Source: Acinetobacter sp. A47 (lineage in GTDB: Bacteria > Pseudomonadota > Gammaproteobacteria > Pseudomonadales > Moraxellaceae). Taken from it: 64,000 nucleotides of DNA. How positions within the stretch are numbered: the first letter of the stretch is position 1; each line of letters begins with the position of its first letter. Of this stretch, positions 1 to 9,224 are shown piece after piece. A program made the translations under genes and the position numbers. The DNA is taken from positions 62,001-126,000 of the forward strand of contig NZ_JSUS01000009.1 of NCBI RefSeq assembly GCF_000805455.1, given 5' to 3'. The notes beneath the pieces were generated by a model, which saw only the letters and a program-made list of their open reading frames with translations, searched no databases and was not told the DNA's origin.

Positions 1-335
1 GTTTCATCTTCAATCTGGATGGTTTTTGAAAGATATTCAACCAGCGGAATCAGACGGTCATTGCCAAAAAATGAAATCGACCAGGGCATATATTTACGAA
101 TAGCTTCCAGAATTTGCTGGATCACTTTTTCAGACTCGCCTGTTTGCGAATGTTGCTGGTTTTCTTGTAATAATACGATAAAGACCTGCTCAATGACTTC
201 ACAGGCCATCTCGGACAAGACGCTCCCTAATGCGCCAGCCTGACTTTCTTTATTGCCTTGTAATAATTGCGTCCGAATATGTGCAAAACGTGCATAAGTA
301 TCCGCATGAATATTTAAAAAAACGGCGGTGTTCAT
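1..335 (-). CDS. hypothetical protein, paralogue of the next gene (3' end cut by window edge)
   Basis: The reading frame runs from an ATG at 335 leftwards without a stop to the window edge, giving about 111 residues of the N-terminal part. It is clearly homologous to the neighbouring gene at 452-1132: both share the pattern SQA..LG.VLSE.ACE.IEQVF.VLL and the block KYMPWSISFFGN. No signal peptide or membrane segment is visible, so it is probably cytoplasmic and helical. I do not recognise the family and assign no function. A hairpin terminator lies between the two genes, so they are probably separate transcripts. Confidence 0.7.
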   Translation of the reverse strand, partial: MNTAVFLNIHADTYARFAHIRTQLLQGNKESQAGALGSVLSEMACEVIEQVFIVLLQENQQHSQTGESEKVIQQILEAIRKYMPWSISFFGNDRLIPLVEYLSKTIQIEDE

Positions 336-363
336 TCTGATAACCCTAACTGTCAGATTCCAT

Positions 364-390
364 AAAAAAAGAGCTTGTTAAACAAGCCCT
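364..390 (-). terminator. terminator of the 452-1132 gene
   Basis: A short hairpin (GCTTGT / ACAAGC at 373-387) is followed on the minus strand by a run of T (A-run at 364-370). It lies just downstream of the stop codon of the minus-strand gene ending at 452. Confidence 0.6.
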
Positions 391-451
391 TTAATAATTA
401 AATCTATTTTTCTATCATTTTTGGCGTTGTACCCGCCGAATTTATCACACT

Positions 452-1132
452 CTATTCTGTATCGACATGCATAAATGCTAAAAAATGGTTCACACAATCG
501 GTTGCCGCATGACTATCGACCTGATTGCTCATTTTTTCCAAACGTTTATAACTGAGATGCGCCGTCATATTAATCACTCCGTTCAGGGTTTTATCGACCA
601 CCGTATTAAAGTTGAGGCACTTTTTCGGTTCACGGATCAGGCTGGTCACCCCCAGATCCACAATCTGGATCAGGGTCTGGAACACATCCAGCATATCGCT
701 GATTTCATTATTTCTCAGACGGGTTACCAAGGCATGCGCCTGCTGTACCAGATTACGGTCAATCGGATAGGACACATAGACCTGTTCATCGTGGTACTTG
801 ATCATGTTGGAAAAATAATTGGCAAAGGGACATAGCCGTTCATTGCCAAAAAATGAAATCGACCAGGGCATATATTTGCGTACCGCACCAATGATCTGCT
901 GGATTACTGTTTCAGACTCGGCGGTATACTTTTGCATTAACGGCGTTGGCTGGCGGTTCTGGATCAGCAATACGGAAAAGACCTGTTCAACAATCTCACA
1001 GGCGATCTCGGAAAGGACTTCTCCCAGTTCTCTTGCCTGACTCACCTCCGTGCCGGCATTTAACTGCTGGCGAATCACTTCAAACTGTCCATGTGTCACT
1101 TCATTAATTTTCAACAGAATTGAATAACTCAT
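452..1132 (-). CDS. hypothetical protein, tandem paralogue
   Basis: The open frame begins at 1141, but the fourth codon is also ATG (1132) and sits 8 nt after an AAGGGA ribosome-binding site, so I start it there (226 residues, MSYSILLKINEV). The first ATG directly abuts the GGG and is too close. The protein looks soluble and mainly helical, with no signal peptide. Its N-terminal half matches the partial protein at 1-335, and the most conserved block is KYMPWSISFFGNERL at about residues 88-102. The family is not one I recognise. Confidence 0.7.
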   Translation of the reverse strand: MSYSILLKINEVTHGQFEVIRQQLNAGTEVSQARELGEVLSEIACEIVEQVFSVLLIQNRQPTPLMQKYTAESETVIQQIIGAVRKYMPWSISFFGNERLCPFANYFSNMIKYHDEQVYVSYPIDRNLVQQAHALVTRLRNNEISDMLDVFQTLIQIVDLGVTSLIREPKKCLNFNTVVDKTLNGVINMTAHLSYKRLEKMSNQVDSHAATDCVNHFLAFMHVDTE

Positions 1133-1498
1133 GAGCATCATCCCTTTTTGTAGTTTTCAGTTTTTATATTGTTGTTTTAAGCATCAATATTTTTAAGTTA
1201 TGTGATGCACAACACAAATTTAACGCTATTTGTATAAAAAACCAATGCCTTTCATCGGTTTTATGTGAAAAATCAAAGCTTACAAATGCCTGATCAGGAA
1301 TGAGCCCGTCTTGTCTGCATTCAGATCTTTTGCGCTAAAGAAGCGGAATGTGCTCTCATGCCACTGTAACAAACCGGAATGCAGACATTATTTGAGCGGC
1401 TGTATTGATTCGGCGATGGCATGCTGAAAGACCTACAGAAGCGAGGATTTTTTGCTACAATAGATGCAATTTTTTATTCAATTTTAATCTTCTGTACT
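1133..1498. other. divergent intergenic region upstream of valS
   Basis: About 365 bases between a minus-strand gene and valS. The left part is AT-rich. The right part holds the probable valS promoter. A longer reading frame extends valS upstream to 1421, but this part lies before the likely transcription start. No other gene is seen. Confidence 0.5.
1453..1461 (+). promoter_or_regulatory. probable extended -10 of the valS promoter
   Basis: TGCTACAAT is a good extended -10 element (TG-N-TAnAAT type). Transcription would start near 1468, which places the ATG at 1499 about 30 nt into the message and excludes the upstream start at 1421. No convincing -35 is seen, as is usual for extended -10 promoters. 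Confidence 0.5.
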
Positions 1499-4399
1499 AT
1501 GACTGACGCTCAATCTGCTCAAAATATTGCAACCACTTACGATCCAACCGAGATCGAAAAGAAGTGGTATCAAATCTGGGAACAACAAGGTTACTTCAAG
1601 CCTTCAGGTCAAGGTGAATCATTCTGTATCATGATTCCACCACCGAACGTCACCGGTAGCTTGCACATGGGTCATGGCTTTAACAATGCCATCATGGATG
1701 CCCTCACCCGTTACAACCGTATGATGGGTAAAAATACCTTATGGCAACCGGGGACTGACCACGCAGGTATTGCAACGCAGATGGTGGTCGAACGTCAGTT
1801 GGGTGCACAAAACATCAGCCGTCATGACCTAGGCCGTGAAAAGTTCATCGAAAAAATCTGGGAATGGAAAGAACAGTCAGGCGGTACCATTACCCGTCAG
1901 ATCCGTCGTCTCGGCTCGTCTGTAGACTGGTCACGTGAACGTTTCACCATGGACGAAGGTCTATCCAATGCAGTGAAAGAAGTGTTCGTCAAACTGCATG
2001 AAGATGGCTTGATCTATCGTGGCAAGCGTCTGGTTAACTGGGACCCGAAACTACAGACTGCGCTATCTGATCTCGAAGTTGAGTCAGATAAAGAAGAAGC
2101 AGGTTCATTGTGGCACTTCAAATATTTCTTTGAAGACAAATCACTGCGTACCCACGATGGTAAAGATCACATCGTTGTGGCAACCACACGTCCTGAAACC
2201 TTATTGGGTGATACCGCTGTTGCAGTAGCACTGGATGATGAACGCTATGCACATCTTGTAGGCCAGAACATTATCCTGCCAATTACCGGCCGTGCTGTTC
2301 CAATCGTTAAAGACGAATATGTCGACAAAGAATTTGGTACCGGCTGTGTAAAAATCACCCCTGCGCACGACTTCAATGACTATGAGGTAGGTAAGCGTTG
2401 TGAATTGCCAATCATCAATATCTTCAATAAAAATGCAGAAGTTCTGGCTGAGTTTGAATATATCGCCAGAGCGGGCGAGCAGATTTCTAAAACCATTGCT
2501 GCGCCAGCAGACTATATCGGTTTAGAACGTTTTGAAGCGCGTAAGAAACTGGTTGAACAGGCTGAAGCTGAAGGCTGGTTAGAACAGATCCAACCGTATA
2601 CCTTGAAACCACCTCGCGGTGACCGTTCTGGTGTGATCATTGAGCCATTATTGACTGACCAGTGGTATGTGAAAATTGCGCCATTGGCAGAGCCTGCAAT
2701 CGAAGCGGTGAAAGATGGCCGTATCAAGTTCGTTCCAGAGCAATACAGCAACATGTATATGGCGTGGATGAACAACATTCAGGACTGGTGTATTTCACGT
2801 CAGTTGTGGTGGGGTCACCGTATTCCAGCCTGGTACGATGCTGAAGGCAATGTATATGTGGGTCGTGACGAAGCTGAAGTTCGTGCCAAAAATAACATCC
2901 CTGCGGATACTGCTCTAAACCAGGATGAAGATGTACTGGATACATGGTTCTCCTCTGCCCTGTGGACCTTCTCAACCTTAGGTTGGACCGGTGATGCAGA
3001 GAAAGATGCGGCCAATGATTTCCTCAAAACTTTCCATCCGACTGATGTGTTGGTGACAGGTTTTGACATCATCTTCTTCTGGGTTGCACGTATGATCATG
3101 ATGACCCTGCACTTCATGAAAAATGAAGACGGTTCATCTCAGATTCCATTCAAGACCGTTTACGTGCACGGCCTGGTTCGTGATGGCGAAGGCCAGAAGA
3201 TGTCGAAATCTAAGGGTAACGTGCTTGACCCACTCGACCTGATTGACGGTATCGATCTGGAAAGCCTTGTTGCAAAACGTACTACAGGTTTGATGAATCC
3301 GAAACAGGCAGCGAAGATTGAAAAATCAACGCGTAAAGAATTCCCGGAAGGCATTCAGGCTTACGGTACAGATGCAGTTCGTTTCACTTTCTGTGCGCTT
3401 GCCAACACCGGTCGTGACATCAAGTTCGATATGAAGCGTGTTGAAGGCTACCGTAACTTCTGTAACAAGATCTGGAACGCGACCCGTTTCGTATTGATGA
3501 ATGTTGAAGGACAAACTGTTGGTCAAGAAGCACGTCCTGATCTATGGGAACTGCCTGAACAATGGATCATGAGCCGTCTGCAAAAAGCAGAAGCTGCGGT
3601 ACACCAGGCATTCGCCACTTATCGTTTAGACCTTGCTGCGCAAGCGATCTATGACTTTATCTGGAATGAATACTGTGACTGGTACGTTGAGTTAACCAAA
3701 CCGGTTCTGAACGATGCCAACGTATCTGAAGAGCGTAAAGCCGAAGTTCGCCGTGTATTACTTGCAGTAATGGAAGCCTCTTTACGTTTGGCTCACCCAT
3801 TGATGCCGTATTTGACTGAAGAAATCTGGCAAACCCTTGCGCCAATGTTAGGCAAAGGCGGCGCAACGATTATGACTGCGCAATACCCTGTTCCTGATCA
3901 AGCGAAGATGAATGATCAAGCTGAAGCTGATATGCAGTGGTTACAAGGTCTGATTGGTGCGGTACGTAACATCCGTGGTGAAATGGGCTTGGGTAATGCG
4001 CGTTTATTGCCGGTATTGCTGCAAAATATTTCTGATGCTGAACGTGAGCAAATCACACGTATCGAAGCGTTATTTAAAGCCTTGGCGAAAGTTGAAAGCA
4101 TTACCTTCCTGACACAAGGCGAAGAACCACCGCTTTCTTCTTCAAGTGTTGTAGGTCATGCATCGGTATTTGTACCAATGAAAGGCTTGATTGATCCTAA
4201 AGCTGAATTGGGTCGTTTGCAGAAGGACTTGGATAAGGTTCAAAAGCAACATGATCAAATTGCCAATAAACTTTCTAATGAAGGTTTTGTTGCTAAAGCA
4301 CCAGCAGCGGTTGTTGAAGGTGAAAAAGTGAAATTGGCTGAGTTTGCTGATCAGTTAGCGAAGATTAAGCAAAGTATGGAGCAGATTGCTGCGCTTTAA
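1499..4399 (+). CDS. valS: valine--tRNA ligase
   Basis: Cytoplasmic class I aminoacyl-tRNA synthetase that charges tRNA-Val. From the ATG at 1499 it has 966 residues, normal for the family. The HIGH motif is HMGH at residues 56-59 after PPPNVTGSL. The KMSKS motif ([10 protein letters not shown]) is near residue 567. The large inserted editing domain lies between them, and a C-terminal coiled-coil tail ends the protein. The frame is open back to 1421, but the extra 26 hydrophobic residues do not belong to the family and precede the probable transcription start. A strong terminator follows. Confidence 0.97.
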   Translation: MTDAQSAQNIATTYDPTEIEKKWYQIWEQQGYFKPSGQGESFCIMIPPPNVTGSLHMGHGFNNAIMDALTRYNRMMGKNTLWQPGTDHAGIATQMVVERQLGAQNISRHDLGREKFIEKIWEWKEQSGGTITRQIRRLGSSVDWSRERFTMDEGLSNAVKEVFVKLHEDGLIYRGKRLVNWDPKLQTALSDLEVESDKEEAGSLWHFKYFFEDKSLRTHDGKDHIVVATTRPETLLGDTAVAVALDDERYAHLVGQNIILPITGRAVPIVKDEYVDKEFGTGCVKITPAHDFNDYEVGKRCELPIINIFNKNAEVLAEFEYIARAGEQISKTIAAPADYIGLERFEARKKLVEQAEAEGWLEQIQPYTLKPPRGDRSGVIIEPLLTDQWYVKIAPLAEPAIEAVKDGRIKFVPEQYSNMYMAWMNNIQDWCISRQLWWGHRIPAWYDAEGNVYVGRDEAEVRAKNNIPADTALNQDEDVLDTWFSSALWTFSTLGWTGDAEKDAANDFLKTFHPTDVLVTGFDIIFFWVARMIMMTLHFMKNEDGSSQIPFKTVYVHGLVRDGEGQKMSKSKGNVLDPLDLIDGIDLESLVAKRTTGLMNPKQAAKIEKSTRKEFPEGIQAYGTDAVRFTFCALANTGRDIKFDMKRVEGYRNFCNKIWNATRFVLMNVEGQTVGQEARPDLWELPEQWIMSRLQKAEAAVHQAFATYRLDLAAQAIYDFIWNEYCDWYVELTKPVLNDANVSEERKAEVRRVLLAVMEASLRLAHPLMPYLTEEIWQTLAPMLGKGGATIMTAQYPVPDQAKMNDQAEADMQWLQGLIGAVRNIRGEMGLGNARLLPVLLQNISDAEREQITRIEALFKALAKVESITFLTQGEEPPLSSSSVVGHASVFVPMKGLIDPKAELGRLQKDLDKVQKQHDQIANKLSNEGFVAKAPAAVVEGEKVKLAEFADQLAKIKQSMEQIAAL

Positions 4400-4426
4400 A
4401 GTGTTGCTTGTTTGATCTATTTTATA

Positions 4427-4461
4427 CATAAAGGGCTGATAATTCAGCCCTTTATGCTTTT
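4427..4461 (+). terminator. valS terminator
   Basis: A perfect 13-bp hairpin (arms 4427-4439 and 4444-4456, loop TAAT) is followed by CTTTTT, 28 bp after the valS stop. Confidence 0.85.
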
Positions 4462-4566
4462 TAAAACTGAGTCGATTCATAGAACCAATTAACCTAAATA
4501 AAAATCAACTTTGCTAATTATTAATTTTAGATATGTGAATTAATATAGTATTTGATGTGTCATATT

Positions 4567-4600
4567 CCCTCTCCTCGTAGGAGAGGGTTAGGGAGAGGTG
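4567..4600 (+). repeat. REP-like palindromic repeat, copy 1
   Basis: CCCTCTCCT-cgt-AGGAGAGGG (4567-4587) is a perfect 9-bp palindrome with a GC-rich tail TTAGGGAGAGGTG pointing right. The tail supplies the last codons and the TAA stop of the DUF559 gene. Copies 2 and 3 lie at 4984 and 5063. Confidence 0.85.
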
Positions 4601-4962
4601 CTTTTTCTTTTTAAATGCAAACAAACATTCCATAAATCTCCTAAAACTGATTCAGTATTTTTTAGCACATCATGATTCCAATACCGCACCACTTTTAAAC
4701 CTAAAGCTTCTAAAAACTTGGTTCGTTCAGCGTCATATTCTTTTCCGTCGTCAGTACCGTGCTGACTGCCATCTAACTCAATCACCAAACCCAATTCATG
4801 ACAGTAAAAATCCACGATATAAGGTGCAATCACATGCTGTCTGCGAAATTTCAGATTCATAAACTGTTTAGCACGAAGTAATTGCCACATCAGATGTTCA
4901 GCATCTGTTGCATTACTGCGCATAGCTTTGGCGAATTCTAATAATTGTGGGTCTAGTTTCAT
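4588..4962 (-). CDS. DUF559 (Vsr/MutH-like endonuclease fold) protein
   Basis: Small 124-residue protein of the DUF559 family, predicted to have the very-short-patch-repair endonuclease fold. The candidate metal site is D51 (in IVDFY), E62 and D64 (in VIELDGSQH), followed by RTKFLEALGLKVVRYWNHDVL, which is typical of the family. An RBS (AGAGGAGAAAAAA then ATG) fixes the start. The gene fills the space between two inverted copies of the GC-rich palindrome: the left copy contains its stop codon and the right copy ends 22 bp before its ATG. No biochemical role is established for the family, and I infer a DNA-processing function only from the fold. Confidence 0.85.
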   Translation of the reverse strand: MKLDPQLLEFAKAMRSNATDAEHLMWQLLRAKQFMNLKFRRQHVIAPYIVDFYCHELGLVIELDGSQHGTDDGKEYDAERTKFLEALGLKVVRYWNHDVLKNTESVLGDLWNVCLHLKRKSTSP

Positions 4963-4983
4963 TTTTTTCTCCTCTTTTTAATT

Positions 4984-5017
4984 CCCCTCACCCCAACCCT
5001 CTCCCTGAGGGAGAGGG
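4984..5017 (-). repeat. REP-like palindromic repeat, copy 2 (inverted)
   Basis: CCCTCTCCC-tga-GGGAGAGGG (4997-5017) with the tail CCCCTCACCCCAA on its left. It is in inverted orientation to copy 1, so both tails point into the DUF559 gene. Confidence 0.85.
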
Positions 5018-5062
5018 AGCATCCTTTGTAAATTTGATAGTTATTCGATACGCAATGAAGTT

Positions 5063-5094
5063 CCCTCTCCTTTCAGGAGAGGGCTAGGGTGAGG
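5063..5094 (+). repeat. REP-like palindromic repeat, copy 3
   Basis: CCCTCTCCT-ttc-AGGAGAGGG (5063-5083) followed by CTAGGGTGAGG. It has the same orientation as copy 1. The stop codon of the next minus-strand gene (5095-5097) abuts its tail. Confidence 0.85.
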
Positions 5095-6117
5095 TTACAA
5101 CACCCCATGCCCCAACAACATCTCTACCCCACTCACCTTCTTCATATGCTTTAAACGCTCTTTTTCCCACTTCAACTGCTGTTTTAACTCAGCACAATCC
5201 GCATCTATGGCTTTATATACATCACTAATATGCACATGCTCTGCTTTGACTTTTTTCCCCAACTGAAAAGAATCCAGAATCTCTTCAATTTGACTTTCAA
5301 GCTGCTGACTTTGCTCATCCAAAGCCAGTTTATAAAACTTCACTTGTTCTGCAGATAACTCTTTAGCCCCAACGCCTTTATTCTGTTCAAGCTGTAATTG
5401 AAGCTTGAGCAAATAAAACAAATCCTGCTGTTCATAGGCCTGACTGGCCTGCTGAAACAACACTGTTTTTTCTTCCTTTTTGGACTCGTCTTGCTCACGA
5501 TCAGGATGAATCATCGCGGCAATTTTTAAATACACCGTTTTCAGCGATTGCGCTGCCATTTGCTCAGCTTGTTCACGTTTCTGTTGCTGTCGAAGTAATT
5601 TGGCCTGTTCCCTAGCCTGTTGCTGTTCAGCCGCATACTGCTCAAAATCACCTTGTTCTGATGCTGCACCATGCTCAGGACTTTCATCCTGTTCAAACTT
5701 GGTTGACTGTACTCTTTTATTCTTTTTAGCCAATTGCTGGGCATGTTGCTGATAAAAGGTATCGATCTGCCTGACCAGTTTTAACTGTTCCTCCTTCAAC
5801 ATCTTGGAATGCTTTAACATTTGGGCAAGTTGGGCAATTTTTTCATCCAGTTGCTGCATATCGGCTTTGGAAAACTCATGCTGTTGTAACAGCATCCAAA
5901 GCTGATTCAACTGCTGAAACAGGATGTCATGCAGCTCGCTATACACAGGCATCAGTTTTTGCCGTGTATGTTGCTGAATTTCAGCTTGGGCATTCTGCCA
6001 CATGGCAAGGCTGATTTTTTGCTGTTCTATTTGATCAATCAGGCGATTCAGCTTTTTCTGCTGTGCAGAAGGTTCAGCCCTTTGCTTTAAACTGACTTTA
6101 AGATCAAAAGACATCAT
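5095..6117 (-). CDS. glutamine-rich coiled-coil protein with J-like domain
   Basis: About 340 residues from the tandem ATG at 6117/6114; the open frame extends to 6162, but a weak AGG lies 7 nt before 6117. Most of the protein is Q/K/E-rich helix, probably coiled coil (about residues 15-185). A J-domain-like segment follows with LKTVYLKIAAMIHPDRE, the HPD triad at about residues 204-206, then FQQASQAYEQQD. J domains stimulate the ATPase of DnaK-type chaperones through HPD; a co-chaperone role here is inferred. There is no Zn domain or signal peptide. The stop abuts repeat copy 3. Confidence 0.7.
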   Translation of the reverse strand: MMSFDLKVSLKQRAEPSAQQKKLNRLIDQIEQQKISLAMWQNAQAEIQQHTRQKLMPVYSELHDILFQQLNQLWMLLQQHEFSKADMQQLDEKIAQLAQMLKHSKMLKEEQLKLVRQIDTFYQQHAQQLAKKNKRVQSTKFEQDESPEHGAASEQGDFEQYAAEQQQAREQAKLLRQQQKREQAEQMAAQSLKTVYLKIAAMIHPDREQDESKKEEKTVLFQQASQAYEQQDLFYLLKLQLQLEQNKGVGAKELSAEQVKFYKLALDEQSQQLESQIEEILDSFQLGKKVKAEHVHISDVYKAIDADCAELKQQLKWEKERLKHMKKVSGVEMLLGHGVL

Positions 6118-6217
6118 GTATCTGCCTAAAAATAAAAAAGTGTAGCAATAATCAGCCGACAAAGTCAGCCAACATTCTCAATATCCTGCTTGGATAAACC
6201 AGTCGCTGAACGAAGCT

Positions 6218-6805
6218 TTACTCATCGCCAAATAAGGCATTGGCTGAAACGACTTTGGTGATTTTAACTTTATCCTGTTTCAGCAAAGGATAGATTTTTT
6301 GTCTAAGTACATCACTGGTCATGCTGCCATTCAGATTCAGTAACACGGGTTCTTCACTCAACGATCCTTTGCCCAAGTACTCTTGATTCAAATCATTGGT
6401 AGTTGCTTGATTGACCACCACAAAATAGCCTGAAATGCCTTTGACCTGACCACAGGCCAAACTTTGTGGTGACCAATCCCCTTGGCGAATCACTTTTTGC
6501 AACCTATAACCTTTACTTTTTAATTGCTGCGTTTGCGCTGCGGTGGCGATGGGAAAATCAATGCGCTTTTGCTGTCCTTTCCAGTTCACCAGCAAATGAC
6601 TCGATTGACAGGATTCACGCATGACGCCGCCACTGCCTCTCAACGTACCTTCGTCTGGATCATAACAGGACGAGATCACTTGAAAAATCGCTTCACCACA
6701 ATGCAACGGCTCGGATTGATACGTCTTGAATGGCGTTGCTTGGGCTTGGCTCAACTGAAGTAAACAGACTGATAAAAGACAAAAGCTGATGAGTTTATTG
6801 TTCAT
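6218..6805 (-). CDS. exported hypothetical protein
   Basis: From the ATG at 6805 the protein has 195 residues and opens with a clear signal peptide (NNKLISFCLLSVCLLQLSQA, cleavage near AQA-TP). The frame is open to 6838, but that extension spoils the signal peptide. The mature part has four cysteines (in LHCGEA, SSCYDP, ESCQSS, LACGQV), suggesting two disulfides and a periplasmic location. I do not recognise the family. It is not obviously co-transcribed with either neighbour. Confidence 0.65.
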   Translation of the reverse strand: MNNKLISFCLLSVCLLQLSQAQATPFKTYQSEPLHCGEAIFQVISSCYDPDEGTLRGSGGVMRESCQSSHLLVNWKGQQKRIDFPIATAAQTQQLKSKGYRLQKVIRQGDWSPQSLACGQVKGISGYFVVVNQATTNDLNQEYLGKGSLSEEPVLLNLNGSMTSDVLRQKIYPLLKQDKVKITKVVSANALFGDE

Positions 6806-6897
6806 ATGAAGTCGTATTAGAATTAAAGGCTGATTCATTCTAACAGATGAAAAAATTAAACAAATTGCGCTGTGCTAGCTCATTACTTTCATTTCAT

Positions 6898-6922
6898 AAA
6901 AAACCGCCCAATTGAGCGGCTT
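6898..6922 (-). terminator. terminator of bdhA operon
   Basis: On the minus strand CCGCTC-AATT-GGGCGG (one G-T pair) is followed by TTTTTT, 20 bp after the stop codon of the dehydrogenase gene. Confidence 0.75.
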
Positions 6923-6941
6923 ATGCAATCACATACACAGC

Positions 6942-7727
6942 TTACTGTGCGGTATACCCCCCATCCATCACCACTGCCTGCCCCGTAATCCCTGCGCCTT
7001 TGCTGCTGGCCAGGAAAATCGCATAGTCGGCAATTTCCTCCACACTGAGTAAACGCTTTTGGGGCACCATGGCTAAAATCACATCTTCCAGAGCACTTTC
7101 CAGACTCACATTACGGGTTTTGGCCAAATCGGCAATTTGCCCACGCACCAACGGTGTATCGACATAACCCGGACATAAGGCATTGACGGTAATCCCGTCA
7201 CGCGCACATTCCAGAGCTGCCACTTTGGTCAAACCAATCACCCCATGCTTGGCGCTGTTATACCCCGCCTTACCTGCAAAGCCAATCAGACCATTGATCG
7301 AAGACATATTGATAATCCGGCCATATTGTTGTGCTTTCATAATCGGAAATGCATGTTTAATCCCGATAAATGAACCTGTCAGCATCACTTGGACCAGTTT
7401 CTGGTAAATCTCGGTTGAGAAGTCTTCAATCGCGGCGACATGCTGAAAACCGGCATTATTGATCAGGATATCCAGACGCCCAAACGTGTGTGTGGTCAAA
7501 TCAATCGCGGCTTTATAAGCCTGTTCATCAGTGACATCACAAGGCGCAGACAAGGCTTCAAACCCTTGCTGTTTTAACTGCTCCACTGCGAGCTGGCATT
7601 TCTCGGCATTCACATCAGAAATCACCACTTTGGCGCCTTCCTGCGCAAATTTTTTCGCAATTTCCACACCAATGCCACTGGCTGAACCGGTAATAAAGGC
7701 CACTTTGGCTTCGAGTTGTTGAGTCAT
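6942..7727 (-). CDS. bdhA: 3-hydroxybutyrate dehydrogenase (SDR family)
   Basis: NAD-dependent short-chain dehydrogenase that oxidises D-3-hydroxybutyrate to acetoacetate. The start at 7727 follows AGGAG with 7-nt spacing and gives 261 residues, the usual length; the frame is open to 7784. It shows the glycine-rich TGSASGIG near the N-terminus, NNAG, the catalytic Ser in INMSSINGLIG and YNSAKHG with catalytic Tyr and Lys. It lies 72 bp downstream of a GntP-type permease on the same strand and opposite acetoacetate CoA-transferase genes, which strongly supports this substrate over other SDR activities. Confidence 0.85.
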   Translation of the reverse strand: MTQQLEAKVAFITGSASGIGVEIAKKFAQEGAKVVISDVNAEKCQLAVEQLKQQGFEALSAPCDVTDEQAYKAAIDLTTHTFGRLDILINNAGFQHVAAIEDFSTEIYQKLVQVMLTGSFIGIKHAFPIMKAQQYGRIINMSSINGLIGFAGKAGYNSAKHGVIGLTKVAALECARDGITVNALCPGYVDTPLVRGQIADLAKTRNVSLESALEDVILAMVPQKRLLSVEEIADYAIFLASSKGAGITGQAVVMDGGYTAQ

Positions 7728-7799
7728 TGTGTTACTCCTGTTCTTGATGATCTGTATTGCCCGCCCATCCATACGGGCAAGCACAACTTAAAATATGCC

Positions 7800-9224
7800 T
7801 TACACAATCCCGAACCATGTAAAGGCAGCAATCACCACAAATACCGCCAAGGTTTTAATAATCGTCACTGCGAAAATATCTTTATAGGATTGCTTATGGG
7901 TTAAACCTGTAACCGCAAGCAAGGTAATGACCGCGCCATTATGCGGCAGCGTGTCCATGCCACCCGAGGCCATCGCCACCACCCGATGCATCACTTCCGG
8001 TGGAATGCCCGCAGCGACAATGGCAGCGTTATAGGTTTCTGCCATCGCACTCAGGGCAATACTCATCCCGCCCGAGGCTGAGCCGGTAATGCCGGCCAAT
8101 ACGGTCGTGGTCACAGCGCCATTGACCAAAGGATTGGTAAAGGTGGTACCGAGTGCATGGCTAATCAAAGCAAAGCCCGGCAATGCCGCAATAATCGCAC
8201 CAAAACCATATTCTGACGCAGTATTCATCACCGCCAACAATGAACCGCTGATACTGGCATTCACCCCTTCTTTAAAGTTGGTCACCACGCGCTGATAATC
8301 GAACAAGATCGCCGCAATAATCCCGACAATCAAGGCTAAACCGACTGCCCAAATCGCTCCTGTTTTTGCCACATCAACCGTGTAGTTAGCGAGGCCAATT
8401 GCATTGAAATCAAAGCCATTCGGATACCATTCTTTAATGGCGGTAGATAGATAACGGTTCATGACCGCAACCAGAATCAACGGCACAAAGGCCATGCATT
8501 GACGCAGCACTGAACTATTGCTTTGGGTTGATGATTCAACATCGGCAGCCGTTTGCGTGACGGCACCTTCAGTAGCAAAACAGGCATAGCCTTCACCTGC
8601 ACGAGCCGCAGCCTTACGGCGTGACTCCAGATACAGCAGCCCCATCCCCAAGACAAAAATCGCCCCGATCACACCCAGAAACGGCGCTGCATAGATATTG
8701 GTACCAAAGAAGGTGGTCGGAATTACATTCTGAATTTGCGGTGTCCCCGGCAAGGCATCCATGGTGAATGTAAATGCGCCGAGGGCAATGGTGCCGGGAA
8801 TCAGACGTTTTGGAATATTGGCTTGCTGGAACAGCTGATTGGCAAATGGATAAATCGCAAATACCGCCACAAACAGGCTGACACCGCTATAGGTCAGAAT
8901 GGCACCGAGTAGCACCACGGTTAAAATCGCTTTCTTGGCACCAATCCAGTTGACAATGGTACGGGCAATCGACTCGGCAATGCCCGACATTTCCACCACT
9001 TTGCCAAAGATCGCCCCTAGCAGGAACACCAGAAAATAGTCTTTAATGAAATTGACCATCTTTGGCATGAAAACGCCCGAATAAAACGGCAGCACATTAG
9101 CAGGATTAATCAGAAAAACCGCCAGCAAGGCACATAACGGCGCCATCAAAATCACGAAAAAACCACGATAGGCCGTGTACATCAGCAAGCCTAAAGACAG
9201 CAGAATGACAAATAAGTCCCACAT
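7800..9224 (-). CDS. GntP-family permease, probably for 3-hydroxybutyrate
   Basis: 474-residue inner-membrane transporter with about 12 hydrophobic segments and the glycine/alanine-rich GntP-family signature near the C-terminus (GSASGGMSIALSAMAE, GGMDTLPHNGAVITLL). GGAG lies 9 nt before the ATG at 9224. GntP members carry gluconate and other hydroxy acids; the downstream bdhA and the divergent CoA-transferase operon point to D-3-hydroxybutyrate as substrate. The gene is the first of a two-gene operon. An inverted repeat of LysR-operator type lies about 90 bp upstream. Confidence 0.8.
   Translation of the reverse strand: MWDLFVILLSLGLLMYTAYRGFFVILMAPLCALLAVFLINPANVLPFYSGVFMPKMVNFIKDYFLVFLLGAIFGKVVEMSGIAESIARTIVNWIGAKKAILTVVLLGAILTYSGVSLFVAVFAIYPFANQLFQQANIPKRLIPGTIALGAFTFTMDALPGTPQIQNVIPTTFFGTNIYAAPFLGVIGAIFVLGMGLLYLESRRKAAARAGEGYACFATEGAVTQTAADVESSTQSNSSVLRQCMAFVPLILVAVMNRYLSTAIKEWYPNGFDFNAIGLANYTVDVAKTGAIWAVGLALIVGIIAAILFDYQRVVTNFKEGVNASISGSLLAVMNTASEYGFGAIIAALPGFALISHALGTTFTNPLVNGAVTTTVLAGITGSASGGMSIALSAMAETYNAAIVAAGIPPEVMHRVVAMASGGMDTLPHNGAVITLLAVTGLTHKQSYKDIFAVTIIKTLAVFVVIAAFTWFGIV

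Noticed and set aside
19-1040. Plus-strand open frames at 19-243, 485-835 and 819-1040
   Set aside because: They are antisense shadows of the two paralogous minus-strand genes; their similarity to each other comes from that homology.
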